From Ptychodera flava (Eukaryota; Hemichordata; Enteropneusta; Ptychoderidae), in the NCBI RefSeq assembly GCF_041260155.1, contig NC_091930.1, positions 34,142,070-34,206,069 on the forward strand: DNA of 64,000 nt, written 5' to 3'. Numbering within the stretch: position 1 is the stretch's first letter; each line of letters opens with the position of its first letter. Below are positions 32,101 to 43,700 of this stretch, in pieces. The notes below the pieces were generated by a model, which was given only the letters and a program-made list of their open reading frames with translations, had not been told where the DNA came from and ran no database searches. The position numbers were made by a program, and so were the translations under genes.

Positions 32101-33709
32101 AAAATAAGTCGTTCAGATAGAGTTTGTTGTTTCTGTGATACAAACAGTATTGAAGATGAATATCACTTTTGCCTTATTTGTCCATTATATAAAGAGCTCA
32201 GAGCCAAATATTTACCACGTAACATTTACACTCATCCATCTATTGATAAGTTTACTCTGCTGTTTCAAATGCAGAATATCACTGTTATCCATAATTTATC
32301 AAAGTTTATATTTTTTGCAATGAAAAGCGAGATAGCATACAATCTGTACAATCTGTGACTTTTCCAGATTCTATGTCCACAAATGTGACTGTAAATACTT
32401 CAATCGAATAGATGTACTGATCTTATTATATATAAGATCAACAGTGTCATCCGAAATGTACCTATTTTTGATAACTTTTGTATACATTTGGGCTGGAGGC
32501 CTATTGTATAGAATAAAGATTAATAATAATATCATATCATATCATGCATTATATCATACCAGTATATTGATGGCGCAAATACAGCAATCTGATTGGTCGA
32601 GACGCGAAAAGAACCGTGTATATTGGCGATGTACCACGGCTGACAAACACGCGAGCTCTTAGCTTGAGCAAAAATTTGTCTTTGTCGTTCCTCGCCAGAA
32701 TTTCAATATACTGTTATGATATAATAGCAATAAATCACACCCAGCATACAACTTTTCACCATTTAACTCCATACGTGCACTCGCTAACATATGCCGTGAG
32801 CTGGTCAAAATCTCGTCACTGGGTGAGCTTTGTTGCTTAAATATCATATCGTATCATTTCATATCACACTTGGGCTGAGCCTATAAGCTAGGGCAGCTAT
32901 GTTATTTCAGTAGAGTGACAGTTCACTGACAGGAGAAGATGGGGTTTTTTTAGAAATATGCACGTATTTTGAAGATTCCCCTCTTCGTTACAGGTGTTTA
33001 ATGATAGCATCACAGCCCAACTGGCTACTTATGTGGCAGCTTGCGGAGACCGAGTACTCAGCTACTACTGCAGCGTACTTCGTGTCACTAGTCCAGTCAA
33101 CCTACGAGATTTTGGCAGCCAACCCATCACAAATTGCATATAATTTTTTTTGTCTTTAGCATGCATGTTGGAGAGATTCCCGGAACAGCATACTAAAAGT
33201 TTACTCGAATCTACTAGTGGGAAATATGTCTAATTTGTATACACATGGCTCCCAGCAGTCCGACGAAATAACGTTACTATTAGCCATATATCACATGTTT
33301 AACGAGCTATTTCGGTGATTTTAAAGTCTAACATTACTTATTCAATTTGGAGATATAATATTTAACATAAGAACATTGATAATTTGCATAAATCCAATAT
33401 GGCTGACAACATTCCCACAAAATGACATTTCGGTCTGTACATCGCGTAATAAACAAGCTATTTCTGAATCAGTGATACATGTCTTTGGCATGGAAAACGA
33501 TTTTGGCGGTACAATGTTTTCCATAGGCATTTAATGATTTGCATAAATCTGATATGGGTTAGAATAGTTTACGATATTATCCTCGTTGAACAGAAAATCT
33601 CTGTGAAGTTCGAGCTTACCAATGGTGCAAACGACCAAGAAATAAAATACATTAAGTTTATTTCGTAAACTTCATTTATATATATACTTCATTTTTATAT
33701 ATATACTTC

Positions 33710-33769
<60 letters not shown>

Positions 33770-35535
33770 TCGTTCCACAATGCGTACTAATGACAAAATC
33801 AACTGTATCTCACCAGAAATGTCTTCCCTGCTTACAACAGTCTGCATCGCCAGATTTTCACCCCATGGGTTGTCGTGCGCATGTTCAATTCGGCCCAAGG
33901 CGGCGTTGTCCTTAGAGACGTGCTCTGCAAATTCCTCAGCGTCTGTATCCCAGGTCAAAGGGTCGACACCGTGGAGACAACGAAAGTAGTTCTGGGCTTC
34001 CAGCAATTGGTCTTTTAGCGCCTGCCAGCCGCTGCCAAGTTTACCGAGATGGTCGGGTAATGTACAACCGTGCTTGTCCACGGAACCATAATCTAAAAAT
34101 TTGGACAGGAGCATACATATTAAGTAATTAATGTATTCAGAAAGAACCGCGACGATTCAATGTAATGACTTTATAGACTATGACCATTGTATTTTGTAAT
34201 TTTCCAAGGTTGAATCCACTTCTAAGTTTTGGTTAGGGGTACTACTTTCAGCAAGGCGAGGTGCTACTCAACAAGGACTTGATATTTGATTTGAAGCCGT
34301 ATCACTTCGCTCTAGGATACGGCCTTTGTTATTGGATTGTGTTGAGGTGTTGGTTTTCTGATTGTATAATCTGCTTGCGCAATGCCAGAGAGTGCAATGT
34401 CTTCAGGTATTTCATACACTTATGATAAAGATATTTCATTTGAACGCTTTTGCATTTTTTTACCTTGAATGCTGCTGTACACATTATTACTGATTAACTA
34501 CATGTTGCGGTTGTAAATCATATACAGGGAGGCTGACAATTTATCATTTTACAAGTTAAAAGTGAAACAATAAAGAAAAGTGTAAGTTGTGCTTGTTTCT
34601 ATGACCTACCACAGCCGAGTTCGTCGCCGCCGCCACTGTCACTGCACTGGATGAACCCATCGCAGAAGTGACTCTTCTTAATGCATTGATAGTTACACCG
34701 GTAGGGGGCGTCGTCGTAGTATATGCCACATCCATTGGGATCGAAGTACGGTTTCTCTGGACCTGTGAAATACAGAATATGATATACACCATTGGTGTCA
34801 CACATGGTATCCTATTTCAACTTTTGTCCGTTTTATAGGGTCGTTTTCTCAGTAAGTAACTATGCACACTGCAAGAGAGCTTGACTTTGGCTCAAACTAT
34901 CTTCAGGGAAAATTAACCCATTCTCTTTCAAAGTTAATAATAAAAATCGGGGAACTCATTGCATATTGTTGTAGTAGAGAGAAAAATTATCAAACATTTA
35001 CCAACAGGATTTAATGAAATTAGACAAATAAAGTTCGTGCGATCATCGTAAAGTAACGGCAAAAAAGCAAATACCAGAGCATTCAAGTTAGTATGTGCCT
35101 CGAAAGTGAAAGACTAATAAGCTTTACCGCACACTTGTTACTTTTTTGCGCTTTCTTACCAAACCAAACGTAAAACTCACGAATCGGCGTGCAAAGTTTT
35201 GTACAAGAGAAACACATTACCTAATATTTGCCGATAATTGTAATTCACAATGACGGCCATAAAATAAAATTCTCGATTTCTGAAAAAATTCAGACAGCGC
35301 AAATGTTTCCCTTTGTCAATAAATTGGTTCCTAAGAAGCTGTTGACCAGGAAAACACTGCCATGCGCCTAACCTCTGATTCGCACGTCTTTCAATGCCAA
35401 CAATTGGAAATCGATCTCTCATCACAAATTAACTGACATACTAGTAACCGTGGCACTCACCTCCTGAGCCTGGCTTTCCGAACGGTGGTTTTGTAGTCAC
35501 TTCCGGTTCTACGGGCTTTTCGGCTGGAACAAAAT

Positions 35536-35574
<39 letters not shown>

Positions 35575-35975
35575 TGTCATTAATATCGTATTTCAATTTC
35601 AATGTCATCATCGTCGTCGTTGTCACCACCATCAGTGTCTGATGTCGCGAAACCACTATATTGTCCCTATTGATATCACTTTTTATCGTTATCATTGTGG
35701 AGATCGTGCACACATCTTCATTTTATCCGCCGTTGACATTAGAAACAGCAGTGATGACATTCAAAACAATTAAATCGTGGCATAGAAGCCTGAGTTAGTC
35801 ATTTTTAAAGTTTCAAAAATAATTTCACACTTACGACATCCCCTCTCGTCACTTCCGTCCGGACAATTTTTATGTCCGTCGCATATTAATGCATCTGGTA
35901 GGCACACCACCATTGTGTCGCAAGTGTTGTCAAATCCGTCACCAAATTTGTCGTGGCATTCCTGGCTGAATTTGG
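29008..35975 (-). CDS. Gene 3 (5' end not found): two LDLa modules, Pro-rich linker and CAP/SCP domain
   Basis: Six exons on the minus strand, in transcript order: 35975-35835, 35523-35461, 34762-34610, 34092-33814, 30315-30238 and 29174-29008. They total 881 nt, all at phase 1 junctions, coding about 292 residues. The order is LDLa, a 21-residue Pro/Glu/Lys linker, LDLa and CAP. CAP landmarks are EAQNYFRCLHG, IEHA, WGENLA, WYDEIQYYDY, GHFTQLLW and VTCEYDPPGN; the cavity residues are kept, although the usual A-H-N is A-Q-N. The first exon starts in phase 1, so at least one upstream exon with a signal peptide is missing. I did not find it in the following 16 kb. A 5'-truncated LINE sits antisense in the intron between the first and second CAP exons. 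Confidence 0.82.
30238..30315 (-). CDS. Gene 3 CAP exon 2 (78 nt)
   Basis: It codes GYGFVKMWYDEIQYYDYSKP and a short tail. Length and phase are identical to the matching exons of genes 1 and 2. Confidence 0.87.
30430..30478. repeat. (ATATC)n repeat at the left edge of a LINE
   Basis: Pentanucleotide units run up to the LINE; the same units resume at its right end, 32527-32545. Confidence 0.85.
30480..32530 (+). mobile_element. 5'-truncated LINE, antisense in an intron of gene 3
   Basis: The reverse transcriptase reads GIAPEIL at the left end, then NYRGITLLSTINKVFSNIIY, AFIDFEKAFDRVNH, GVQQGSILSPLLFTLFINDI and FADDLTLFS. One in-frame stop (31552-31554) interrupts the thumb region; the frame then continues to a C-terminal CCFC-x-H-x-C zinc knuckle at about 32125-32190 and an end near 32358. 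A shift near the left end also breaks the frame. The 3' end is AATAAAGATTAATAATA. Both ends abut ATATC pentanucleotide repeats. The clade is unresolved, and it differs from the LINE in gene 2. Confidence 0.82.
33715..33763. repeat. (TA)n microsatellite
   Basis: It lies just past the donor of CAP exon 1 in gene 3. Confidence 0.9.
33814..34092 (-). CDS. Gene 3 CAP exon 1
   Basis: It codes YGSVDKHGCTLPDHLG, then EAQNYFRCLHG, the IEHA histidine and the WGENLA glutamate. It is phase 1 to phase 1. A (TA)n run lies just past the donor. Confidence 0.85.
34610..34762 (-). CDS. Gene 3 LDLa module 2 exon
   Basis: It codes PEKPYFDPNGCGIYYDDAPY, then FCDGFIQC and SDSGGGDELGC. The normal D-G-S-D-E calcium loop is replaced by D-S-G-G-G-D-E, two residues longer, so calcium binding may be altered. 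Confidence 0.82.
35087..35290 (-). mobile_element. MITE family A, partial reversed copy
   Basis: It starts TTAGTATGTGCCTCGAAAGT and keeps the GGCGTGCAAAGTTTTGTACA segment. A second, shorter fragment lies at about 34874-34996. Both are in a gene 3 intron. Confidence 0.5.
35461..35523 (-). CDS. Gene 3 Pro-rich linker exon
   Basis: It codes AEKPVEPEVTTKPPFGKPGS and one more Gly, a flexible spacer between the two LDLa modules. The acceptor is TTTTGTTCCAG and the donor GGAG|GTGAGT. It is 63 nt, phase 1 to phase 1. Confidence 0.75.
35535..35575. repeat. (CAT)n microsatellite
   Basis: It lies just upstream of the Pro-rich linker exon of gene 3. Confidence 0.9.
35835..35975 (-). CDS. Gene 3 LDLa module 1 exon
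   Basis: It codes AKFSQECHDKFGDGF, then VVCLPDALICDG and CPDGSDERGC, with six cysteines. It is 141 nt and phase 1 to phase 1. The acceptor CCACCACAG follows directly on a long (CT)n tract on this strand. Confidence 0.84.
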
Positions 35976-35981
35976 CTGTGG

Positions 35982-36146
<165 letters not shown>

Positions 36147-37084
36147 ATATTAAAATCCAGTATGAGCTCCAACTAGAGAGATCGTCATTATCACGAGTAA
36201 TTAGCCGTATACAAAGACTGAGAATCGAAAATATCTTTATTACAGGTAAATTGGATTGAAGCAGATGTGTTGCATTTCACAACGACAAACCATCTGCTAA
36301 ATTTACTTAATGCAGACAGTTCATCAGCATACACCAGGGATTCGTTTTAATTTCTTTTGGACAGCCTGGAATGTGGCTATAGATCACCATGCAGTGAATA
36401 TAGACTTAAAATGACTTTAATGCGTGCACGTGTCACTGAGGCGTCCGCTGGAAGGGGCAGTGATTTCCCGCTTGAATAGTGTGTTGGCTCGAGAAGGGGG
36501 TAAAATCGTATAGGCAGCATTCCCAAACACTTCTTGAGGGGTGGTAGAATGGACTGAGTGATTTGAAAATATCAAGGGTGTGTTAAGGCATTTGCAGAGA
36601 CTTGGGACTTACATGGGGGTTCGAAACGAGGTCCTCTCTGATTGATATGAAATATATGCTGGGCAGTCTCAAAAGTCCAAAGCAATAAATAAAAAATCCT
36701 TATGAGCTGCCTATACGATGAGTTATTTGGTCAGGGTACAGGGGCTAATGAATGGTCTAGTAAAGATAATAAACCTAGTTTTGCGTACAAGCTTTTTTCT
36801 CGTTCTCTCCTCTGTTCCCTCTATGCATTCGAGTCATGACCATTCAGTGTGCAGTATGTAGTGTGCCCTCCCTTGGTGAACAAAAATGTACAGGCAGGAT
36901 TTCTGCGTTGACCTCACCCTAATGCTGTTGCCATATAAGGCTTTCAGGGTATTGTATAGCGTGTCAAATGGTCAACAAGAGAGGGTGCACTACACAATGC
37001 ATATATAATTTACATTAATGCGCAGAGCGAGGAACCATATAGGGTAAGCGAGAAGAACAAGGAAAAGAGGTTCGTACACAAAAA

Positions 37085-37530
37085 CCAATTTTGGTTTATG
37101 TAAATGTGCCAACTGAAGGACGTGTATAGAAGTATCACTGTTCGCTGATTTGCACCACACGTTACGAGTGCTACACTCGTAAAATGGCGCCCCCACTGAA
37201 ATGTACGAAAATGCAGTATTCCGTGCACGTACACACCGTGATTATCCGAGAAACAAGCACGATGCTATTTACGTGAATGCACCACACACTATGGCCGACA
37301 TTTGCGTCGTCCTAGTTTTTATTTTCTCTGTCACATGATTAGTTTTTTGAAAATAGCGGGGAATTTAAGATGATGTTAGAACTTGTGAATTTACATCCCA
37401 CTTTCGATACTCATGGCAGTGTTATACACTTTATCAGTCTTCAATGGATCTTATTTAATGAAATCTCTTCGAAAACTGGGGATGTATATTTCGAGACTCA
37501 TTCGCAGCTATTGTACTTTTAACAGCAGTA
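37085..37530. repeat. Dispersed repeat C, copy 1
   Basis: It is shared with 40277-40720 in the same orientation, from GTAAATGTGCCAACTGAAGG through a block near TTTTTTGAAAATAGCGG to an end near TTCGCAGCTATTG. It is non-coding. Nothing identifies the class. Confidence 0.55.
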
Positions 37531-37589
37531 TCATTTATTATCTGTACTGGACCACGGGGCCGTGACTGAACTATTCATAAGATCGTGGT

Positions 37590-37820
37590 CGGGAGCTTGT
37601 CGTTCGCGTTTGTGATCTTTTGGTAGAACAAATTAATGAAGGGGATTAGGGAGGGCAACTAACAGATATGGACTGTTTTCTTTAAACTGCAATAAAACGT
37701 TAGCGGGGGTAAAGTAACAAATGCACACGCGATACAGGTAAGGCTCGTGTAATAAGGGAAGCCTAATACATGACGTTGTTGATCATAAATCCTATACGAA
37801 TATTGCTTACGATACGCTGT
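37590..37820. repeat. Dispersed repeat D, copy 1
   Basis: It shares AATGAAGGGGATTAGGGAGG, AACAGATATGGACTGTTTTC and an ACAGGTAAGGCT block with 47592-47822, in the same orientation. Confidence 0.55.
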
Positions 37821-40276
37821 GGTCCCATCTCCTTCGAAATTGTACCCACCGGTAGGTGTCACGCTTTACAACTATACTATCTCAGCGTTTGTTTAAAGAG
37901 GCCCTGTTCTCGCATTAGTGGCTGTTGATAAAGAACAGAAACTATCCAACATCCACTCTGCCGTAATACAATCATGCACTTTGTCGTTCACTGGGTTTTT
38001 CCAAAGTTTCTCACCGTGCAGTAGAACTTGTTTACCCCGAGCGCTGAACAAGACACGACAAAATTACCTGTCAGTAGTCTTGTTCACAATTACTATTTAT
38101 GTAATCATGGAGCTAGAAAGCTCCATGATGTAATTAAAGAGCGTAACCAATTAAGAATGTAGCCAATTAAGAAAACAGAAGAAATAAGTCAGGGCCACAT
38201 TCCGCTCGTGCAGAGACGCATCAAAAATGACGATTTGTTCAGCAACAAGAGATAGTCACAATAGTCTGAGTTCACGGGAAAAGGGGTGGGTTCACGGGAA
38301 AAGAGGACAAAAATAAGAGCGTAGTACGTGGGAATTCCGCTATCGAATGTAATTCATCTCGCTCTTGGGTCCGAGGAAAGGGCAAAGAGGTAGACATCGG
38401 ATCATGGGAGTAGTCTCGTTCCTACAGCCCGCGTCTGAGCTGGAGGTGGTCTCTTTTCTACCTCCAACGTCTGAGCATGGAGGTAGCCTCCAGAGCCTCT
38501 ACCTGCACGGTCCGAGTGAGAAGCCCTGAACCCTCGGCGCTGCTCAGTCGAAAAGGCGCAGGCTTGATGAGGGTCAGTCATGCATTGTATTAAAATCATT
38601 GTGTCAAACCAACGCATGAATCTACATGTACCCGCGTCCCTCTTAAGTGAGAGTATAACTTAAAAGATCCGATGATGCACCATCCTAGTGTCCATGGCTG
38701 TTTGGGGGACTTCCGGTGGGTTGGGGACTGTCGGTGTTCAGAGGGAGTGTCGATATGTGTAGCCGGACTTGGATTTATAATGATGTTGTGATATGTAAAA
38801 GATTGGTGCAGATTTTATTCGTAAATATCTACCAATACCTATGGAAAACGTTGTGTATTACATAAAGTCGCTAGTCGTTATTTCTGCAGGCAAGCATTAC
38901 AAACTGGACCTACAAACATCAAATGTGTAACCGGCGAGCAGAGATTAAAGGGAGGTAGTCGTCAAAGGTTGCCAAGGACCCTTTCGGCCGATGTGAACAC
39001 TGTATCTAGGCACGGACCTACGTTGGCGATTGAGGAAAGTTAAAACATGTTTGTTAACAATGAATATCGCAAAATTTAAATGTTGCAGCTATGTAGACTT
39101 GAATCGCCTGGATAGTTTGTAAACAAGAAAGTCGCACATGCGCAGTTCTGACGACAGCCTCCTTTAACCCCTGGACGCATACTGCTGGTTCGTGCAAAGA
39201 TTGTCTATGGTTCATGTCAGTATGATCGTAAACGCAATTTCTTGGTCAGACTTTCTTACTCTTCTGTTTGTCTTGCTCGAAAATGAAGGTAGCATTACGA
39301 AAAGTGCAGATACGAGTGCACGGGACCTAGCCTTCAACTTCGTCTTCACTTTCTCCTAGTATTGTTACAAACGATTTTTTCTCAATCAAAAATGCGCCTG
39401 TAATCCCGTACTATGTTCAATCAATGGCCAAAGTAATCGTCAAATTGATCTTCGCAACGCGTGAATTGCTAGAATCTAGACTGATGCTGTCAAGGGCTGT
39501 GCAAAGTAAAACAGTGACCAATCCCTTTGGTGTCTTCGCCGTATATATATTACCCCAAATATAACTAATGTCTGTGGTCTGACTAAGATGAAACTGATGT
39601 AAGAATCTCATTTTTATGAAGACCGTTCAGCCAGTAACAATCACGGTTACTACGGAGAGTTACCTTGAAACAATATTGAAGAAATCTAAAGAGAAATCAT
39701 CAAATTGATGCGGATATTTGCCGTTCGTAAAATCATGACGGTAGCACACTACAGGCTGCAGGCTGACCAGTAAAGCTGTGTCATTCTGAGTTGGTGATGT
39801 GACCGGGCGAGAGTCTTATCTCTGACACCCGTGATGTTTGAACCAGTAGTTCTCGACACTGAAACGTTTTTTGCTATCGTCTGAAGTACTTTACGATGAC
39901 AAGTAAATCGATGCCAACAATCTTGAAAAACAAACAACAACGTGATACCGAATGATGTGTCCACTGAACGTGATCTAGCAGAACGGCTCGAGCTAAAAGT
40001 TCAATGACCAAAAACATCACGTGTCAATGCATGATGTTCGTTCTTCCAGGGGCCTTGGGTTTGTAGCTGTACGGTTGTGTCAACAAGCGGACGTTTGTAA
40101 ATAGTTAATTCAAACATCAACCATCGCATTTGTGGAGGGACCGTGTTCTAGACGGGGTACTATGTCCACTTTCTTACTTGCGCTTTGGTAGCGATTTGTC
40201 TGACTGTCAGGTTTCGTTTTGAATGAGTTAAAGGCCCAACAGCTGCAAATTTTATGCATTATCTGATGATTTTATT

Positions 40277-40720
40277 TTCAAACCAAAGTTGGTTTGTGTA
40301 AATGTGCTAACTAGAGGACGAGTGTAGAAGTATCACTGCTCGCTGATTTGGACCATGACTACATGTTTTAACAGGCAGAATAATAAACGGGTGGCACACT
40401 CATAAAATGGTGCCCCCAAGGAAAAGTAGAAAAAAATAGTATTTCCTTCACATACACATCGTGATCATACCAGAAACAAGAATGATGGCGTTTGCTTGAA
40501 TGCACAACACATGATGGCCAACATTTTGTTGTTCTGTCATATGATTACTTTTTTGAAAATGGCGGGAAATCTAAAATCATGTTAAAACGTTTAAATGTAC
40601 ATGCCACTATGAAAGTGCAATGCATTTTTTCAGTCTCTAATGGGTCTTATTCAAAGAAAACTCTTGGAAAACTCCAAATATTTTGAGATCGGTTTATTAC
40701 ACATTCACAGTTATTGGGGC
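40277..40720. repeat. Dispersed repeat C, copy 2
   Basis: It matches the copy at 37085 in order over about 440 bp, with point differences and small gaps. Confidence 0.55.
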
Positions 40721-43700
40721 TTCAAACGTTTGTGTTATAAGAGTGTATAGTGCTGAAAGTCTCCCAAGACATGGCAAAAAAAGTGGAAATTAAAGTTTAC
40801 TATAACTACCATAATCGGCCTGCTGAGGGCGCTGAACAGATAGCCCAATAATCTTCAGCTGAGTTTGGTCTGAAAGCTCGATCGTCGAAATTGAGTATAC
40901 GTTTTACCTCATACGACAGCTGTGATTGGTCATTTCTTTCGGAGAAAAAAAGTCATTTGATATTCAAAAATCGAACGCCATCTTGCTTCACATACCATTG
41001 TCCGACCAAGTGAGTGTCCCATTATATAATATTTTCGAAATGTACACTCCAGGCGCTAAAAGACGACTCATCACGTGACTATTGCACGTTAATTGCATTA
41101 TGTTTTCATCGTTTCACACCCGGTGTGAGTTGAAATAGACATGTGGTACGCACGTGCCAGCTGTCCTCAGGCTCTTAGGGGTCGACTATTTGATTGTTGA
41201 GGGTCATCAAAATACGAGAAAAAAAACGGCACTGAGAGGACAATTGCCAAGCTTCGCAATTCGGACAAAGTTACCGTATGTCACAAGAACATTTTGTGAT
41301 TTTATCTTTTCGTCAGATTTGCGACGGCCCTCCCGTGTCACCATGGTAAGAGCTTGTGATTGACACCTCGACTCGCGATTGACACAGCACTGATTTGAAG
41401 TTTCAGGCAAGTGAATACAGAATATACAACTGAACCAAGCTCTCCTGAAACATATACGATATACGAAGCACACGGTTTTAACGGCCCGAAACGGCGATGA
41501 GTGCGCGAAGATTCTTTTCTGGTCACATGTACCTGTCATATCCACACCGCGCTGCTCATTCACCTGCGGATGCACCACGCGTTCTTTAGTGATATCCGCA
41601 TACAAAACAAGCTGGGAAACCCGGCTTCCCCGTTGTTTCTCAGGGTCACCGGTACCCTAGAGGTGGTTTATGCGCTCCGTGCAGCTCTGTCATTAAAAAA
41701 TTAGAATGTCAATCATGTTGATGTTTGATAGACACAGGGTGAAAACCCGTTGTCTTGGCTACCCGGTGCTACGTCTGGGCACTTTAAAAGAGACAATTTC
41801 TGTTTCTTCTGCGCGAACAAAAGCTGGAATTCCGTAGCTCAGTGCACAGTCTTTCAGACTGAACGATTATACAGCAATGATCAGTTAGGCAAGATACCGT
41901 AACCTTTGTTTTCCTTTCTTTGCGTTTTTTTTTCTTTTCTCATTTGAAGAGCGCACAACCTATCTGTCAGTGTCGAAAGATGATGTAAACAAGTCTATCT
42001 ATTAGTCACATGTCATGCGCATGAAAAGAGCGATGTGCTTCTGACCTTCAAATGGTTTCCATCGATTCTATTCGCTTGTTCAGATGCCTTTTTTAAAGAC
42101 AAAACAGGCGGATGGATTGGTTGGCTTCCGCATGCATAGTCAGAGTGAATTTGCCAGGGGCCAGGTTAAACTTCCTTCTATGTTTGGTAGAAGTATATTA
42201 TGCAAGAGGGGCGTGTCTCGCAACTCTCACAAAATGCGACGAACAGCGGAACGGGTGTTTTTAGAACTACGCAGCGCGCCCTTTTGATCATCCGTGCAGC
42301 AAAATCGATGCCGTCCCCTCCGCTTCGCGCTTCTAAGCATTTCCAAGTGCCGGCGGCGCGTTTCCCTGTAACCATGTTCAAGCCTATGTTGAAATAGGTA
42401 TATCTGTCTTTCCAAGATTCTTTCGTTCATGTTTTGGTCTGGACTATATGCTAGACTATATTCTGGGCGAAACCTGTGTTTTTCATTTTTTTCTGTTGTT
42501 TTAAAAGGCGAATTCGCCCACTTTTACAAGCACGACTGCGTGTTCACATCAAATCAATCACTGGCGTTATTCATGAATCCAGCAAGATACCTAGTCGGTT
42601 ATCTAAGTCAAAGTGCCTAACCAAATATTTGACAAGCTTTTCGTCGGTTAATTGACTTAGATCAGCCTTATCAAACACGTAGACTAGTCAGACAATACAT
42701 GAGAGGCTAGACAGATATTGAGACAGCCTATGTAGCGGTTACCTATGTAGCGACGACATGATACGGTAAAAAACAGTGACGGCTACCGTAGACCCTTGCA
42801 TGGGATCGGCTCAAGGTTCTACGCGTGTGCTCAGAGTATGAACGTCCCGATACCGTTGCCATGCAACGTCAACGTAACCACTGCACTAGCGGTCAAAAAG
42901 AATATTTGAAGTAACTTTATCAATTTTATAAATTTTTGCACTCTATCTAGACATATCACAAAAAATAACAACTTGTATTTATTTGTTCGCCACCTTGCGT
43001 CACACGATTCTTCGTTCACAACGGAAAGTCTACTCGTGAGTGGTGTGAGTAGCTAAACGCTGGGAAACAACACTTACACACTATGGCCGCTACCTGCACG
43101 ATCTCAGAAAGGATTTCACTGGAAACGCTTAAATATAGAAAAACCAGACCGTTGAACCATGGACGTAAAAGACCTGCATGGTTTAACCAGGGAGAAATTC
43201 AGGTCCTTGAGATTATCTTCAGAATTGGGGAGCCCTCCCCCACCTCCCGGGCGCTCAAGTTGTTCAATGTGGTATGGGAGAAAGAAAATAGGTGTGACAC
43301 GAATTTGGCGCCCTGGACAGCGAACCCCAATGCATGTTGATATTGACAGTTTAGTCAGCCTACGCATGGATGTCTATTTTTTACATCCATGGCCTACGTT
43401 TAAGACGTGCTAGCCAATATATAGACACGATTACGGCCCGCGAGCAGTGGACTGTTCGTAACAGGTTTTTTGTCAACAAATGGAACTGCATTACTATTAG
43501 CATGTGTCAAACTTAGTCACTTATGGTCTTATCATGAAGGTATGGTCAAATGCTGTTATCTTCACAGACCCAAGGGCAAAACAAAATCACGCAAGGTAAG
43601 CAAAAGCTTCGTTGAATGAATGGTGTAAATTTGCGTCATCTGTTTTAAAGATAACTTCTTCCCGCTTTAGCCCTGCTATCGTTTGCGGGGTTTTTGTTGT

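Noticed and set aside
30505-32358. Host gene coding a reverse transcriptase-like protein
   Set aside because: It is a truncated LINE with an in-frame stop, repeat-flanked ends and a LINE-type 3' tail.
37800-37862. Candidate upstream exon of gene 3
   Set aside because: It lies within dispersed repeat D, and the predicted exon would be only a few nt.
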